Notes under the pieces: generated by a model
What the model saw: the letters and a program-made list of their open reading frames with translations, nothing else
Told to the model about the DNA's origin: nothing
The model's database searches: none
Shown: positions 1 through 6,309 of the stretch, in pieces
Layout: every line of letters begins with the position of its first letter
How positions within the stretch are numbered: the first letter of the stretch is position 1
NCBI GenBank assembly: GCA_030151925.1
Contig: JASLCY010000413.1
Span: 1 to 8,752, forward strand
Direction of reading: 5' to 3'
Source: Oligoflexus sp.
GTDB taxonomy: Bacteria > Bdellovibrionota_B > Oligoflexia > Oligoflexales > Oligoflexaceae
DNA length: 8,752 nucleotides
Made by a program: the position numbers and the translations under genes

Positions 1-1
1 C

Positions 2-1015
2 GGCCATTTCTTTTACCTCTTCAGCGGCAATCCCGGGGATCTGAATTGGATCATCGGCAGCTATATCACGGTGCTCGCGGTCGGCATGACCTTCGACAAG
101 GCCTATTATCTCTGGTTCTACGGCCCTGCCGTCCTCGGCGCCACGGCTTATCTCGTAGGGAAGGGGATCACCGTCCCGCTCGTTTTTCCAGGCATGATGA
201 CGATACTCGTGATGCTGGGCATCATCCTGGTTCTCAGGAGAAGGGCCGAAACCGAGAGGCAAGGCCGGATCAAGGCCGAGGCCGATCGCGAAAGCGTGGA
301 GGCCGTGAGCCGGGCAAAATCCCTGTTCCTGGCGAACGTCAGCCACGAGCTCAGGACGCCTCTGACGAGCATCATCGGGTTCACCAACCTCTTGGAAACG
401 GACGAAAGCCTGAACGCGGATAGCGCACAAGCCGTCGAGCGGGTGCATGTCAATGCTCATAAACTCATGGAAACGGTCGACCAGATCCTGACCCTGACCG
501 AGGACGACTTCAGCGAACATCAACCTTATCTTGCGCCCATGCGCCTGCAGGAAGCGCTCGGCGGCAAAGTCGAAGAGCTTCGTCCGCTGGCGGTCTTCAA
601 GGGTTTATCCTTATCCCTCTCGTTCGCCGAGAGCGTGCCTCGGCTAGTCGCGAGCGATGAGGCGATGGTCGTCAGGATCTTCGCCAACGTCGTCGGCAAT
701 GCGATCAAGTTCACGGCGGCCGGCCGGGTCGATATCACCGTCGACCTCGAGAGCGGACCTAAGCCGCCTATCGATATCCTGAAGATCGAAGTCCGGGATA
801 CCGGCATAGGCATCGCTTTAGGCGATCGCCTGCGCGTCTTCGATCCCTTCCGCCAAGTCCAGGACAGCCTCACCCGAGACTTCGGAGGAGCGGGCATAGG
901 TTTGACCGTCGCCCGCAAGTTGGCCCGCAGGCTCGGCGGCGATGTGGTCATAGCCCAAAGCGAGGTCGGGAAGGGCACGACTCTCCTTATTACCCTCAAA
1001 GTCCAGCGCGTCTAA
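2..1015 (+). CDS. membrane sensor histidine kinase, 5'-partial (C-terminal part)
   Basis: This frame is open from the first bases of the window, so the N-terminus lies outside it. About 337 residues are visible. They begin with hydrophobic stretches that look like membrane segments (roughly fragment residues 14-31, 37-52 and 58-78), then an Arg-rich edge and a short linker helix. Next comes the HisKA dimerisation domain with the H-box FLANVSHELRTPL; the phospho-accepting His is fragment residue 115 (bases 344-346). The HATPase_c domain follows: N-box NVVGNAIKFT (Asn about 233), G1 box DTGIGI (about 266), F box FDPFRQ and G2 box GGAGIGL (about 295). All catalytic boxes are intact, so it should autophosphorylate with ATP and pass the phosphate to a response regulator. 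No receiver domain is fused at the C-terminus. Its signal is unknown because the sensor part is mostly missing. A degenerate receiver gene lies about 1.8 kb downstream on the other strand, but pairing is only a guess. Confidence 0.95.
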   Translation, partial: GHFFYLFSGNPGDLNWIIGSYITVLAVGMTFDKAYYLWFYGPAVLGATAYLVGKGITVPLVFPGMMTILVMLGIILVLRRRAETERQGRIKAEADRESVEAVSRAKSLFLANVSHELRTPLTSIIGFTNLLETDESLNADSAQAVERVHVNAHKLMETVDQILTLTEDDFSEHQPYLAPMRLQEALGGKVEELRPLAVFKGLSLSLSFAESVPRLVASDEAMVVRIFANVVGNAIKFTAAGRVDITVDLESGPKPPIDILKIEVRDTGIGIALGDRLRVFDPFRQVQDSLTRDFGGAGIGLTVARKLARRLGGDVVIAQSEVGKGTTLLITLKVQRV

Positions 1016-1048
1016 GCGCTAGTCGCTCTTTGGTAGGAGAGCGCTGTG

Positions 1049-1069
1049 GTAAATTCTCAGCGAATTTAC
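1049..1069. repeat. inverted repeat / hairpin in kinase-phosphoesterase gap
   Basis: GTAAATTC, a 5-base centre TCAGC, then GAATTTAC: a perfect 8-bp dyad, extendable by two or three more pairs if G-T pairs are allowed. It lies 34 bases after the kinase stop codon and about 80 bases before the phosphoesterase start. There is no run of T after it, so it is not a classical rho-independent terminator. It could be an operator or an mRNA hairpin. The role is inferred only from symmetry and position. Confidence 0.45.
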
Positions 1070-1150
1070 TATTCCTTATCAATCCGAGCCTACCTTCGTG
1101 TACCGAAAACCGGATATGCTTATAAGAAATGGATCTCCAGGGAGATGCGC

Positions 1151-2560
1151 ATGGATCGTGAGCCCCCTTCGAATCAGAAGAGCCGTCGTGAGGTGATAAA
1201 AATCGGCGCTGGCCTTGCCATGACGGCGGCTGGCTCGGAACTGGTTCAGGCAGGTCATGCTTTTGGGCAGATCCTGAACGAACCCATGACGCCCGAACAA
1301 CTTTTCAGCGGAATCGATACCGTCGTGGTGCTCGTCATGGAGAACCGTTCCTTCGACCATTATTTCGGCGCTGCGAACGCTGACCCGGCTTATCCAGGGG
1401 CCGGCCTCGTCGATGGGCTGACGGGCGATGAATACAATATCGATTCGAAGGGCAGGCGGATCAGTCCTTATCCTCTCGCCAGCGGCATCCAATCCGATCC
1501 GCCCCATGAATGGAGCTCGTGCCATGCGCAATGGAACGGCGGCGCCAACGACGGCTTCATCCTTTCTCATCAGGGTTCTTTCGAGCATGAGGTGATGGGT
1601 TACTTCGATCGTCGGACCCTGCCTTTCTCCTACTGGCTCGCGGATAACTTCACCCTCTGCGATCATTGGTTCTCGGGTCTGCTCGGCCCCACCTGGCCCA
1701 ATCGGGCGATCATCCACGCGACGAATGCCGCCGGGCTCAAGAGCAACCGCCCTTATCTCAATCCGCCTCCGACGATCTGGGATAAACTCCCGCTCGTCGG
1801 AAAAAACGGATTCAACTATCACGCGGGGCTGGTGGGAACCTATACCGGCATGTATCTGAAGAAGGTGCTGCAAGGCGTCAATCCCATGAAACCCATCGAC
1901 CGGTTCTTTGCCGACGCCAAGGCCGGGACCCTGCCTTCCTTCAGTCTGATCGATCCCGATTTCCAGACGAACGACGATCATCCGAGCCATGACGTGGCCC
2001 TCGGCCAGGCTTTGATCGCCAGCGTTTACAAGGCCCTCGCCGCCAGTCCCCAGTGGTCGCGCAGCCTCCTTATCGTGACTTATGATGAGCACGGCGGCTT
2101 CTATGATCACGTGCCGCCGCCGCAGTGCGTTGACGCGAATCCTGATTACCGGCAGCTCGGTATCCGCGTTCCGAGCCTGGTGATAGGCCCGACGGTGAAG
2201 CGCGGCGCCGTCTGCTCCACCGTCCTCGAGCATTCGTCCATAGCTGCGACGCTCCGTTCCGTCTTTGGAATGGGTTCGCTGTCGCCGCGCATGGATGCGG
2301 CCGCCGACGTTTCATCCTGCATCGATCCGGATCGGATCGGAAATCCGGGCGAAGCGCCTACGGCTCCCGCGATCAGGCTTCATCGCGAGACGGTGCGGGC
2401 CTCCTTGCAAAGAGCGGCGATTGAAGGGCAGACAGAGCTCTCGGCCATGGTTGAGACCGGAGCGATCCCGCCCCAATACGTGGATCAGCGTTCTCGCGAG
2501 GAGCGGACCCTGAGTTGGCTCAAGAACGCCGAGGAGCTGGGCGCGATCGAATTTTATTGA
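1151..2560 (+). CDS. Tat-exported phosphoesterase (phospholipase C / acid phosphatase family)
   Basis: A 469-aa enzyme of the phosphoesterase family that includes non-specific phospholipases C and AcpA-type acid phosphatases. It should hydrolyse a phosphate ester outside the cytoplasm. The start at 1151 is chosen because GGAG (1141-1144) sits six bases before it; an in-frame ATG at 1145 directly abuts that site, and the frame runs open upstream to 1046 without a good ribosome site. The N-terminus has a twin-arginine signal, SRREVIKIGAG, followed by an Ala-rich hydrophobic stretch. Family motifs in order are MENRSFDHYFG (Glu64-Asn65, expected metal ligands), GPTWPNR (Thr181, at the usual nucleophile Thr/Ser position), IDPDF with NDDHPSHD, TYDEHGGFYDH (Asp312-Glu313, expected metal ligands) and EHSSIAATL near the end. 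All look intact. It lacks the long C-terminal extension of PlcH-type enzymes, so it is the short form. Substrate (phospholipid or small phosphomonoester) cannot be told from sequence. It is probably transcribed alone or with the small gene downstream. Confidence 0.93.
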   Translation: MDREPPSNQKSRREVIKIGAGLAMTAAGSELVQAGHAFGQILNEPMTPEQLFSGIDTVVVLVMENRSFDHYFGAANADPAYPGAGLVDGLTGDEYNIDSKGRRISPYPLASGIQSDPPHEWSSCHAQWNGGANDGFILSHQGSFEHEVMGYFDRRTLPFSYWLADNFTLCDHWFSGLLGPTWPNRAIIHATNAAGLKSNRPYLNPPPTIWDKLPLVGKNGFNYHAGLVGTYTGMYLKKVLQGVNPMKPIDRFFADAKAGTLPSFSLIDPDFQTNDDHPSHDVALGQALIASVYKALAASPQWSRSLLIVTYDEHGGFYDHVPPPQCVDANPDYRQLGIRVPSLVIGPTVKRGAVCSTVLEHSSIAATLRSVFGMGSLSPRMDAAADVSSCIDPDRIGNPGEAPTAPAIRLHRETVRASLQRAAIEGQTELSAMVETGAIPPQYVDQRSREERTLSWLKNAEELGAIEFY

Positions 2561-2567
2561 GAGCAAA

Positions 2568-2618
2568 ATGTCTGTCGTGTTCGGCCCGGCGGCGAGCTAT
2601 GAATGGGGCGAACGCTGA
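2568..2618 (+). CDS. possible 16-codon mini-ORF / leader peptide
   Basis: ATG at 2568 opens a 16-residue reading frame, MSVVFGPAASYEWGER, ending in TGA at 2616-2618. A GAGAG stretch a few bases before the ATG could serve as a weak ribosome site. The stop lies two bases before the GGAGG of the next gene, an arrangement seen in translational coupling. It is too short to support by coding statistics and I recognise no homologue, so it may be chance. Confidence 0.25.
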   Translation: MSVVFGPAASYEWGER

Positions 2619-2632
2619 GCGGAGGCTGATCG

Positions 2633-2857
2633 ATGATCAAGTCCGATGAAGACATGAGAGACAGGCAGATGAAAGTATGCGGGGAGATATGGGTCTTGGA
2701 GTTGAAACTCGCCGCCATGAATTATCTCTTTCGCGGCCACAACGGTGAGGCGGCGGAAGACGAGGGGGCGTTCCTCGGCCTATCTTACTTCTTCGAGGAC
2801 ATGAGGAAAAAGGCTGACGCGATCAAACAAGAGGTGGAAGCTCTCTTTAAGAGGTGA
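2633..2857 (+). CDS. small helical protein of unknown function (74 aa)
   Basis: A 74-residue protein I do not recognise. It is rich in charged residues (Glu, Asp, Lys, Arg) with regularly spaced hydrophobics, as expected for two or three amphipathic helices. The C-terminal part, ending MRKKADAIKQEVEALFKR, could be a short coiled coil. There is a single Cys near residue 16 and no signal peptide or membrane segment, so it is probably cytoplasmic. The start is well supported: GGAGG at 2621-2625 lies seven bases before the ATG. It starts 72 bases after the phosphoesterase stop on the same strand, so co-transcription is possible. Its last 11 bases overlap the end of the convergent receiver-like gene on the other strand. 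Codon use and the strong ribosome site favour a real gene; function is unknown. Confidence 0.7.
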   Translation: MIKSDEDMRDRQMKVCGEIWVLELKLAAMNYLFRGHNGEAAEDEGAFLGLSYFFEDMRKKADAIKQEVEALFKR

Positions 2858-3089
2858 GCGAGTCTATCTTCGCGAGCAGCTCGTGGAACCGGAAGGGTTT
2901 GACAAAAACGTCCGTGAAACCGGAGTCCTTCAGGAACTCTTTCTCATATTCTCCGATCATCGCGGTGCAGGCGATGATCGGCTGCTTGTTTCCCGCACAC
3001 GTCACCATATGTCCTTGCAGGCTTAGGATACGACTGATGAGGTAAGTATTGTCCTCAGAGTCCTCGACTAACAGAATTCTACGTGTCAC
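2847..3089 (-). CDS. receiver-domain protein lacking the phospho-acceptor region (80 aa)
   Basis: A CheY/DivK-like receiver only 80 residues long, against about 120 for a normal domain. The first part, RRILLVEDSEDN, carries the acidic metal-binding residues (Glu9, Asp10). The last part carries the conserved Thr42 in PIIACTAM and the Lys64 in FVKPF. Between Asn34 and Lys35 (bases 2988/2987) the alignment with an ordinary receiver jumps by about 40 residues. This removes helix 2, strand 3 with the phospho-accepting Asp, and the following helix 3. The reading frame is kept across the gap. The protein therefore cannot be phosphorylated in the usual way and may not fold as a normal receiver. The start is GTG at 3087-3089 with a G-rich stretch four bases upstream. 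It could be a decayed gene with an in-frame deletion, or a kept pseudo-receiver. It converges with the 74-aa gene and overlaps it by 11 bases. Confidence 0.8.
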   Translation of the reverse strand: MTRRILLVEDSEDNTYLISRILSLQGHMVTCAGNKQPIIACTAMIGEYEKEFLKDSGFTDVFVKPFRFHELLAKIDSLTS

Positions 3090-3230
3090 CGTGCCCCCAG
3101 ATTTTCAAAAATGCCCGTTTCGTTATCTCATGCCAGCCGCCAAACCAGTCCGGTGCCAAGTGGTTCGTATTTTGTAACTATATGTTTTTACTTAATAAAC
3201 AAGCGTTCATTCCCGGCTTACGGGCTCATT
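3090..3230. promoter_or_regulatory. AT-rich divergent promoter region
   Basis: Spacer between the minus-strand receiver-like gene and the plus-strand XRE regulator. The part 3165-3205 is markedly A/T-rich. On the minus strand it offers TATAGT (plus bases 3177-3182), a good -10 match facing the receiver-like gene, but I see no good -35 at the right distance. A small CCCG/CGGG hairpin lies at 3212-3224. Promoter assignment is tentative. Confidence 0.35.
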
Positions 3231-3252
3231 ATACGACCTAATTAGGTCGTAT
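3231..3252. promoter_or_regulatory. perfect 22-bp palindrome, likely operator of the XRE regulator
   Basis: The half-site ATACGACCTAA is followed directly by its exact reverse complement TTAGGTCGTAT, with no mismatch and no spacer. It ends 33 bases before the ATG of the XRE-family gene. Small XRE/Cro-type regulators commonly bind as dimers to such dyads in their own promoters, so autoregulation is the natural inference. I found no second copy in this window. Binding itself is not shown by the sequence. Confidence 0.65.
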
Positions 3253-3285
3253 TCCAGATTGAAGTAACCCGCCGATACTCGGCTT

Positions 3286-3507
3286 ATGACGATGCCATAC
3301 GAAAAATTACTTAATGGATTAGCCCAGAATATCAAAAACGCTCGGAACGAGCGTGGCTGGACCCAGGCCGATATGCTGGAAAAGGCAGGTTTCACGCTGC
3401 GTTATTACCAGCGCTTGGAATCGGGAAAATATCAGCCAAGCCTCCATACTCTCCATCGACTCGCGAAAGTCTTTAAGATGAACGTTAAAGACTTGCTGCC
3501 AGATTAA
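3286..3507 (+). CDS. XRE/Cro-type helix-turn-helix transcriptional regulator (73 aa)
   Basis: A stand-alone DNA-binding domain that fills the whole protein. Five helices fit the Cro/C1 fold: residues about 6-23 contain LAQNIKNARNERGWTQ, the helix-turn-helix is TQADMLEKAGFTLRYYQRLE, and the C-terminal part is SLHTLHRLAKVFKMNVKDLL. The motif LESGKYQPSLHTL is typical of this family. Size and layout resemble restriction-system controller proteins and prophage or antitoxin regulators, but no restriction, toxin or phage gene is next to it. An in-frame stop at 3265-3267 limits the start to 3286 (or Met3 at 3292). No Shine-Dalgarno is visible. GATACT at 3274-3279 would place a transcript start near the ATG, so leaderless translation is possible, as known for some controller proteins. 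The palindrome just upstream suggests autoregulation. MreB follows 122 bases downstream on the same strand. Confidence 0.9.
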   Translation: MTMPYEKLLNGLAQNIKNARNERGWTQADMLEKAGFTLRYYQRLESGKYQPSLHTLHRLAKVFKMNVKDLLPD

Positions 3508-3556
3508 CAGACCCCACGAAGAATGATGAGAAGGTCGGCGCTGCAGGCTTCATTAT

Positions 3557-3579
3557 CCTAGCAACCATGTTAAGCTAGG
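3557..3579. repeat. inverted repeat upstream of mreB
   Basis: CCTAGC (3557-3562) and GCTAGG (3574-3579) are exact reverse complements 11 bases apart, and the interior holds a further AAC/GTT pair. It lies 50 bases after the XRE stop and 50 bases before the mreB start. There is no T-run, so a terminator is unlikely; an operator or leader hairpin is possible. Confidence 0.35.
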
Positions 3580-3629
3580 TCTTGGCCACGCATGCGCTTA
3601 CCCTTATGAATCAGCGGAGGCATACCCTC

Positions 3630-4658
3630 ATGTTCTTCAACCTATTCAGATCTGCGGATGTCGCCATAGATCTGGGAACCTCGCGCACGTCCGTTTTCGT
3701 CAAATCAGAAGGCCTGGTCTTCGCCGAGCCGAGCGTCGTGTGCTTTCGGAATCAAAAGTCAGGCCGCGCTCCTATCGCCATCGGTGAATCCGCGGATCAG
3801 ATACGCGGCAAGGAACCCATCGGCGTCGTCACCGTCAGGCCGATGCGCAACGGAGTGATCGATCATCTCGAAGCGACCAAGACGATGCTGAAGGAGATCA
3901 CTCGCCTCACCAAGATCTGCCGTCCCCTTATGAAGCCCAACATACTGATCGGCGCCCCCTATCTTATCTCCGACATTGAGAAGAGGGCCGTCCGCGACGC
4001 GGCGAATTCGATCCGGGCCGCTTCCGTAACCATCATCGAAGAGCCCGTAGCCGCGGCGATCGGCGCAAATATCGATATATCGGAGAGCATCGCCAATATG
4101 GTCGTCGATATCGGCAGCGGCATCACGGAAGTCGTCGTGTTCTCGCTCGGCGGCATCGTCCATTCCGAAGCGATCCGCGTCGGAGGCGACGCCATCACCG
4201 AGGCTCTCGTCAGCTACTTCCGGCATCATCATGAGCTGCATGTGGGCGAACGTACGGTCGAGAACCTGAAGTCAGTCCTCTGCGATGTCGATAGCCTGTC
4301 CGACGAACCTGTGGTCATCAAGGGAACCGACGTGGCGACCCGTCTTCCGCAGACGCGCGTCGCCCGCCAGTCGCAGGTCATGGAGGCCATCAACGGTCCG
4401 ATCACGGAAATCATCCGCACCGTGAAGCGGGCCTTCGAGAATACTCCGCCCATGCTTTCGGGCGATCTCGTCGATCGTGGGATCGTGCTGACGGGCGGCG
4501 GGTCCATGCTGAAGAACCTGGATCGCCTGATCGAAAGTTCACTCGGCATCCCCGTAGTCCTTGCCGACAATCCGCGAGGCGCCACGGTCAGAGGAGCCGG
4601 CAGGATGCTGGAGGAAATCAAGCTCCTGAAGTCGCTCGCTCGGGATTCCGGCCTTTGA
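3630..4658 (+). CDS. mreB: MreB-like actin homologue, divergent and without mreC/mreD
   Basis: A 342-aa bacterial actin, close to the usual MreB length of about 345. MreB forms ATP-dependent filaments on the inner membrane and guides lateral cell-wall synthesis. The start at 3630 is chosen because GGAGG (3616-3620) lies nine bases upstream and the protein then begins MFFNLFR, a hydrophobic membrane-binding N-terminus as in MreB. Signatures are phosphate-1 DLGTSRT (residues 14-20; family usually DLGTANT), EEPVAAAIGA (Glu137-Glu138), phosphate-2 VVDIGSGITEV (158-168; family usually DIGGGTTEV), SLGGIVHSEAIRVGGD, and the adenosine motif GIVLTGGGSMLKNLDRL. The changes are notable: Asn to Arg in phosphate-1, and Gly-Thr to Ser-Ile in phosphate-2, where one of the paired Thr linked to ATP hydrolysis is Ile165. 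No mreC, mreD, pbp2 or rodA follows; a terminator lies 44 bases after the stop. It is probably a paralogue of a main mreB elsewhere. Confidence 0.9.
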   Translation: MFFNLFRSADVAIDLGTSRTSVFVKSEGLVFAEPSVVCFRNQKSGRAPIAIGESADQIRGKEPIGVVTVRPMRNGVIDHLEATKTMLKEITRLTKICRPLMKPNILIGAPYLISDIEKRAVRDAANSIRAASVTIIEEPVAAAIGANIDISESIANMVVDIGSGITEVVVFSLGGIVHSEAIRVGGDAITEALVSYFRHHHELHVGERTVENLKSVLCDVDSLSDEPVVIKGTDVATRLPQTRVARQSQVMEAINGPITEIIRTVKRAFENTPPMLSGDLVDRGIVLTGGGSMLKNLDRLIESSLGIPVVLADNPRGATVRGAGRMLEEIKLLKSLARDSGL

Positions 4659-4701
4659 GCCGGCGAAAAAACCTCGGAATATCGGATTTATCGGGAATAT
4701 G

Positions 4702-4725
4702 AGGCAGCGCTCAGCTGCCTTTTTT
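4702..4725 (+). terminator. rho-independent terminator after mreB
   Basis: The stem AGGCAGC (4702-4708) pairs perfectly with GCTGCCT (4714-4720) across a 5-base loop, and six T run from 4720 to 4725. This is a textbook intrinsic terminator on the + strand. It ends the mreB transcript and separates it from the lipoprotein gene. Confidence 0.88.
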
Positions 4726-4830
4726 ATTGATATGATTCCCGTCTCGCCGTTTTGTTCATAAACAACCAACTCAGGTCTTTAGGAAAAAAGCCGATAAGCG
4801 GGGATCTATTCCCAAGTTTAAGGTCTCGTC

Positions 4831-6042
4831 ATGATTCTGAGTCCACGCCCTCACATAGCTCTGGCCGCAGGCCTTCTCGCATCCGTCCTGGTGGGTTGCA
4901 ACAAGAAAAGCGCGACGCCGGGAAGCCCTGCGCAAAAGTCGTCGGCTGCGGATTCCGTAGCAACCGGCGCCGCGAATTCGACGAATGAAAAAGTCGCCTC
5001 CAGCGAGCCCGATACGCGCCCGGCCGCGCAGACCGTTTCGCCGCGCGAGTTCGATTGCCGCACGCTGGATTACGGCCTTTACTGGTTCGGCAAAGGGGAT
5101 CTGGCCCAGAAAGCTTCCGCCGCGACCAAAAGCTCTTTCTATGATCCCACCAAACCCACGGTGATCTATGTCCACGGTTGGCAGGCGGGGAGCCACAACC
5201 TCGGCAAACGCGCGACCTTCAACTACAGCAAGGCCGACCCGATCTATGGGCCTAAGGTCGACGAGGCCGACGCCTGGATCGATGCGGGCTGGAATATCGG
5301 GATTTTCTATTGGAACCAGTTCTCCGACGAGTTGATCGTCAACGATGCGGAAAACAAGATCTGGGAGGACGAGCCGGTCACCTGGAAGAATTGTGACGGC
5401 AAGGCTGTCTCGACCGGCGTGCCTTCGGGGAATATGGCTGATATCCTGTTCGCGACCTATCAGGAAGCCCTGAAGGATTATCAAGGCCCGAACATCCGTC
5501 TCGCCGGCCATTCCCTCGGCAACCAACTCGTTACGAGGCTTGCGGCAAAGGCGGCGGAAGCAGCCAAACAAGGTAAGATCAGCTCCGCTCTCGTTCCGAA
5601 GCGCGTGGCGCTGCTCGATCCTTATTGGAGCCGCGAGACCTCCAAGATGCCGAACCGCGCGACGCAGACCCGCGCGCTTATCACCGATCTGAAGGCTCAG
5701 GGCATGATCTTCGAGTGGTACAAGACCTCGAGCCTCCTCGAGGCTTCCTCAGCGGACACCAACTCCGAGCTGCTCACGATGATAGGCGATACCGAGATCA
5801 CGCCCGCTTATTATTCGGTCCAGGCCCTGCGGCACGGCGCTGCTCCTTATCTCTATTTCCTCTCGTTCGCCAATCCTCCGCCCAAAGGCTGTCAGGAAGC
5901 AGGCTGCACGGTCACGGCCCCCTCGGCTGCGACGAACGATGCGCGTATGCTCGAGCTGATGAATGCGGCTACGCAGTGGAAGATCGTGGCGGGGATGAAT
6001 ACCGCGGATACCGCGGACAACGTGTTTGTTCCCCTGAAATGA
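4831..6042 (+). CDS. exported lipoprotein with alpha/beta-hydrolase (lipase-like) domain
   Basis: A 403-aa lipoprotein. The signal peptide has one Arg near the start, a hydrophobic core and the lipobox LVGC, so Cys23 would be lipidated. Asn at +2 does not match the inner-membrane retention rule known from enterics. Residues about 24-70 are a Ser/Ala/Thr-rich linker. The catalytic domain shows YVHGWQAG (His115-Gly116-Trp117, oxyanion region), the nucleophile elbow GHSLG (Ser228), LLDP (Asp263) and RHGAAPYLYFLS (His335). These sit in the order and approximate spacing of the Ser-Asp-His triad of the animal-type (pancreatic) lipase family, including the LDP and H-x5-Y contexts. A CQEAGC pair near residue 357 may form a disulfide. 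It should hydrolyse an ester, perhaps a lipid, in the periplasm or at the outer membrane; substrate unknown. The start ATG has TAAGG (4819-4823) seven bases before it. It stands alone between a terminator and a convergent small gene. Confidence 0.88.
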   Translation: MILSPRPHIALAAGLLASVLVGCNKKSATPGSPAQKSSAADSVATGAANSTNEKVASSEPDTRPAAQTVSPREFDCRTLDYGLYWFGKGDLAQKASAATKSSFYDPTKPTVIYVHGWQAGSHNLGKRATFNYSKADPIYGPKVDEADAWIDAGWNIGIFYWNQFSDELIVNDAENKIWEDEPVTWKNCDGKAVSTGVPSGNMADILFATYQEALKDYQGPNIRLAGHSLGNQLVTRLAAKAAEAAKQGKISSALVPKRVALLDPYWSRETSKMPNRATQTRALITDLKAQGMIFEWYKTSSLLEASSADTNSELLTMIGDTEITPAYYSVQALRHGAAPYLYFLSFANPPPKGCQEAGCTVTAPSAATNDARMLELMNAATQWKIVAGMNTADTADNVFVPLK

Positions 6043-6057
6043 TAAGTCGGGGAGCGC

Positions 6058-6273
6058 TCACCTGTTCATGACGGTGAAGAAGTTGTTCCAGTGAAGGATC
6101 ATTTTCGTGATCTCGTCCTCCCGCAGTCCTCTCAGACCGCCCTTCTCTTTGAGCAGGGTGAGCCAGTGCTCTCGAAGGACCGGCGAGGAGGCGACCAGAA
6201 ATTCCAGCATCGCCTCGGTTTCAACCTGCCCAAAGACGATGATTTGCGCGTCTTCTTCGCCGCATCGTTGCAT
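6058..6273 (-). CDS. small protein of unknown function (71 aa)
   Basis: A 71-residue soluble protein I do not recognise. It is acidic in the first half, has several Leu-rich amphipathic stretches (around EAMLEFLVASSPVLREHW and the region after GLRGLREDE), and ends with an aromatic segment containing Trp and two Phe. No signal peptide or membrane helix is seen. The start is well supported: on the minus strand GGTGGAG lies seven bases before the ATG at 6271-6273. A -10 like TATACT (plus bases 6310-6315) lies about 40 bases upstream, with a short palindrome just beyond it. It converges on the lipoprotein gene with a 15-base gap. The minus-strand reading is preferred over the overlapping + frames because of this ribosome site, the promoter-like sequence and the balanced amino-acid content. 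Confidence 0.65.
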   Translation of the reverse strand: MQRCGEEDAQIIVFGQVETEAMLEFLVASSPVLREHWLTLLKEKGGLRGLREDEITKMILHWNNFFTVMNR

Positions 6274-6309
6274 GCGATGTCTCCACCTTCATCCATAGTC
6301 TTATGAGAC

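Noticed and set aside
1016..1090. tRNA-like look: GCTC, GG-containing loop and GAGC resemble a D-arm, followed by a hairpin
   Set aside because: No acceptor stem, no T-arm consensus and a poor anticodon loop; the rest does not fold as a tRNA.
1079..2233. 384-codon minus-strand frame inside the phosphoesterase gene
   Set aside because: Shadow of a gene with clear family motifs on the + strand; the translation is Arg/Gly/Ile-rich with no recognisable domain.
4752..4765. Small TTGTT-N4-AACAA inverted repeat before the lipoprotein gene
   Set aside because: Only five pairs of A/T-rich sequence; likely chance.
4771..5571. 266-codon minus-strand frame over the lipoprotein gene
   Set aside because: Arg-rich shadow without domain signatures; the + strand has lipobox and catalytic triad.
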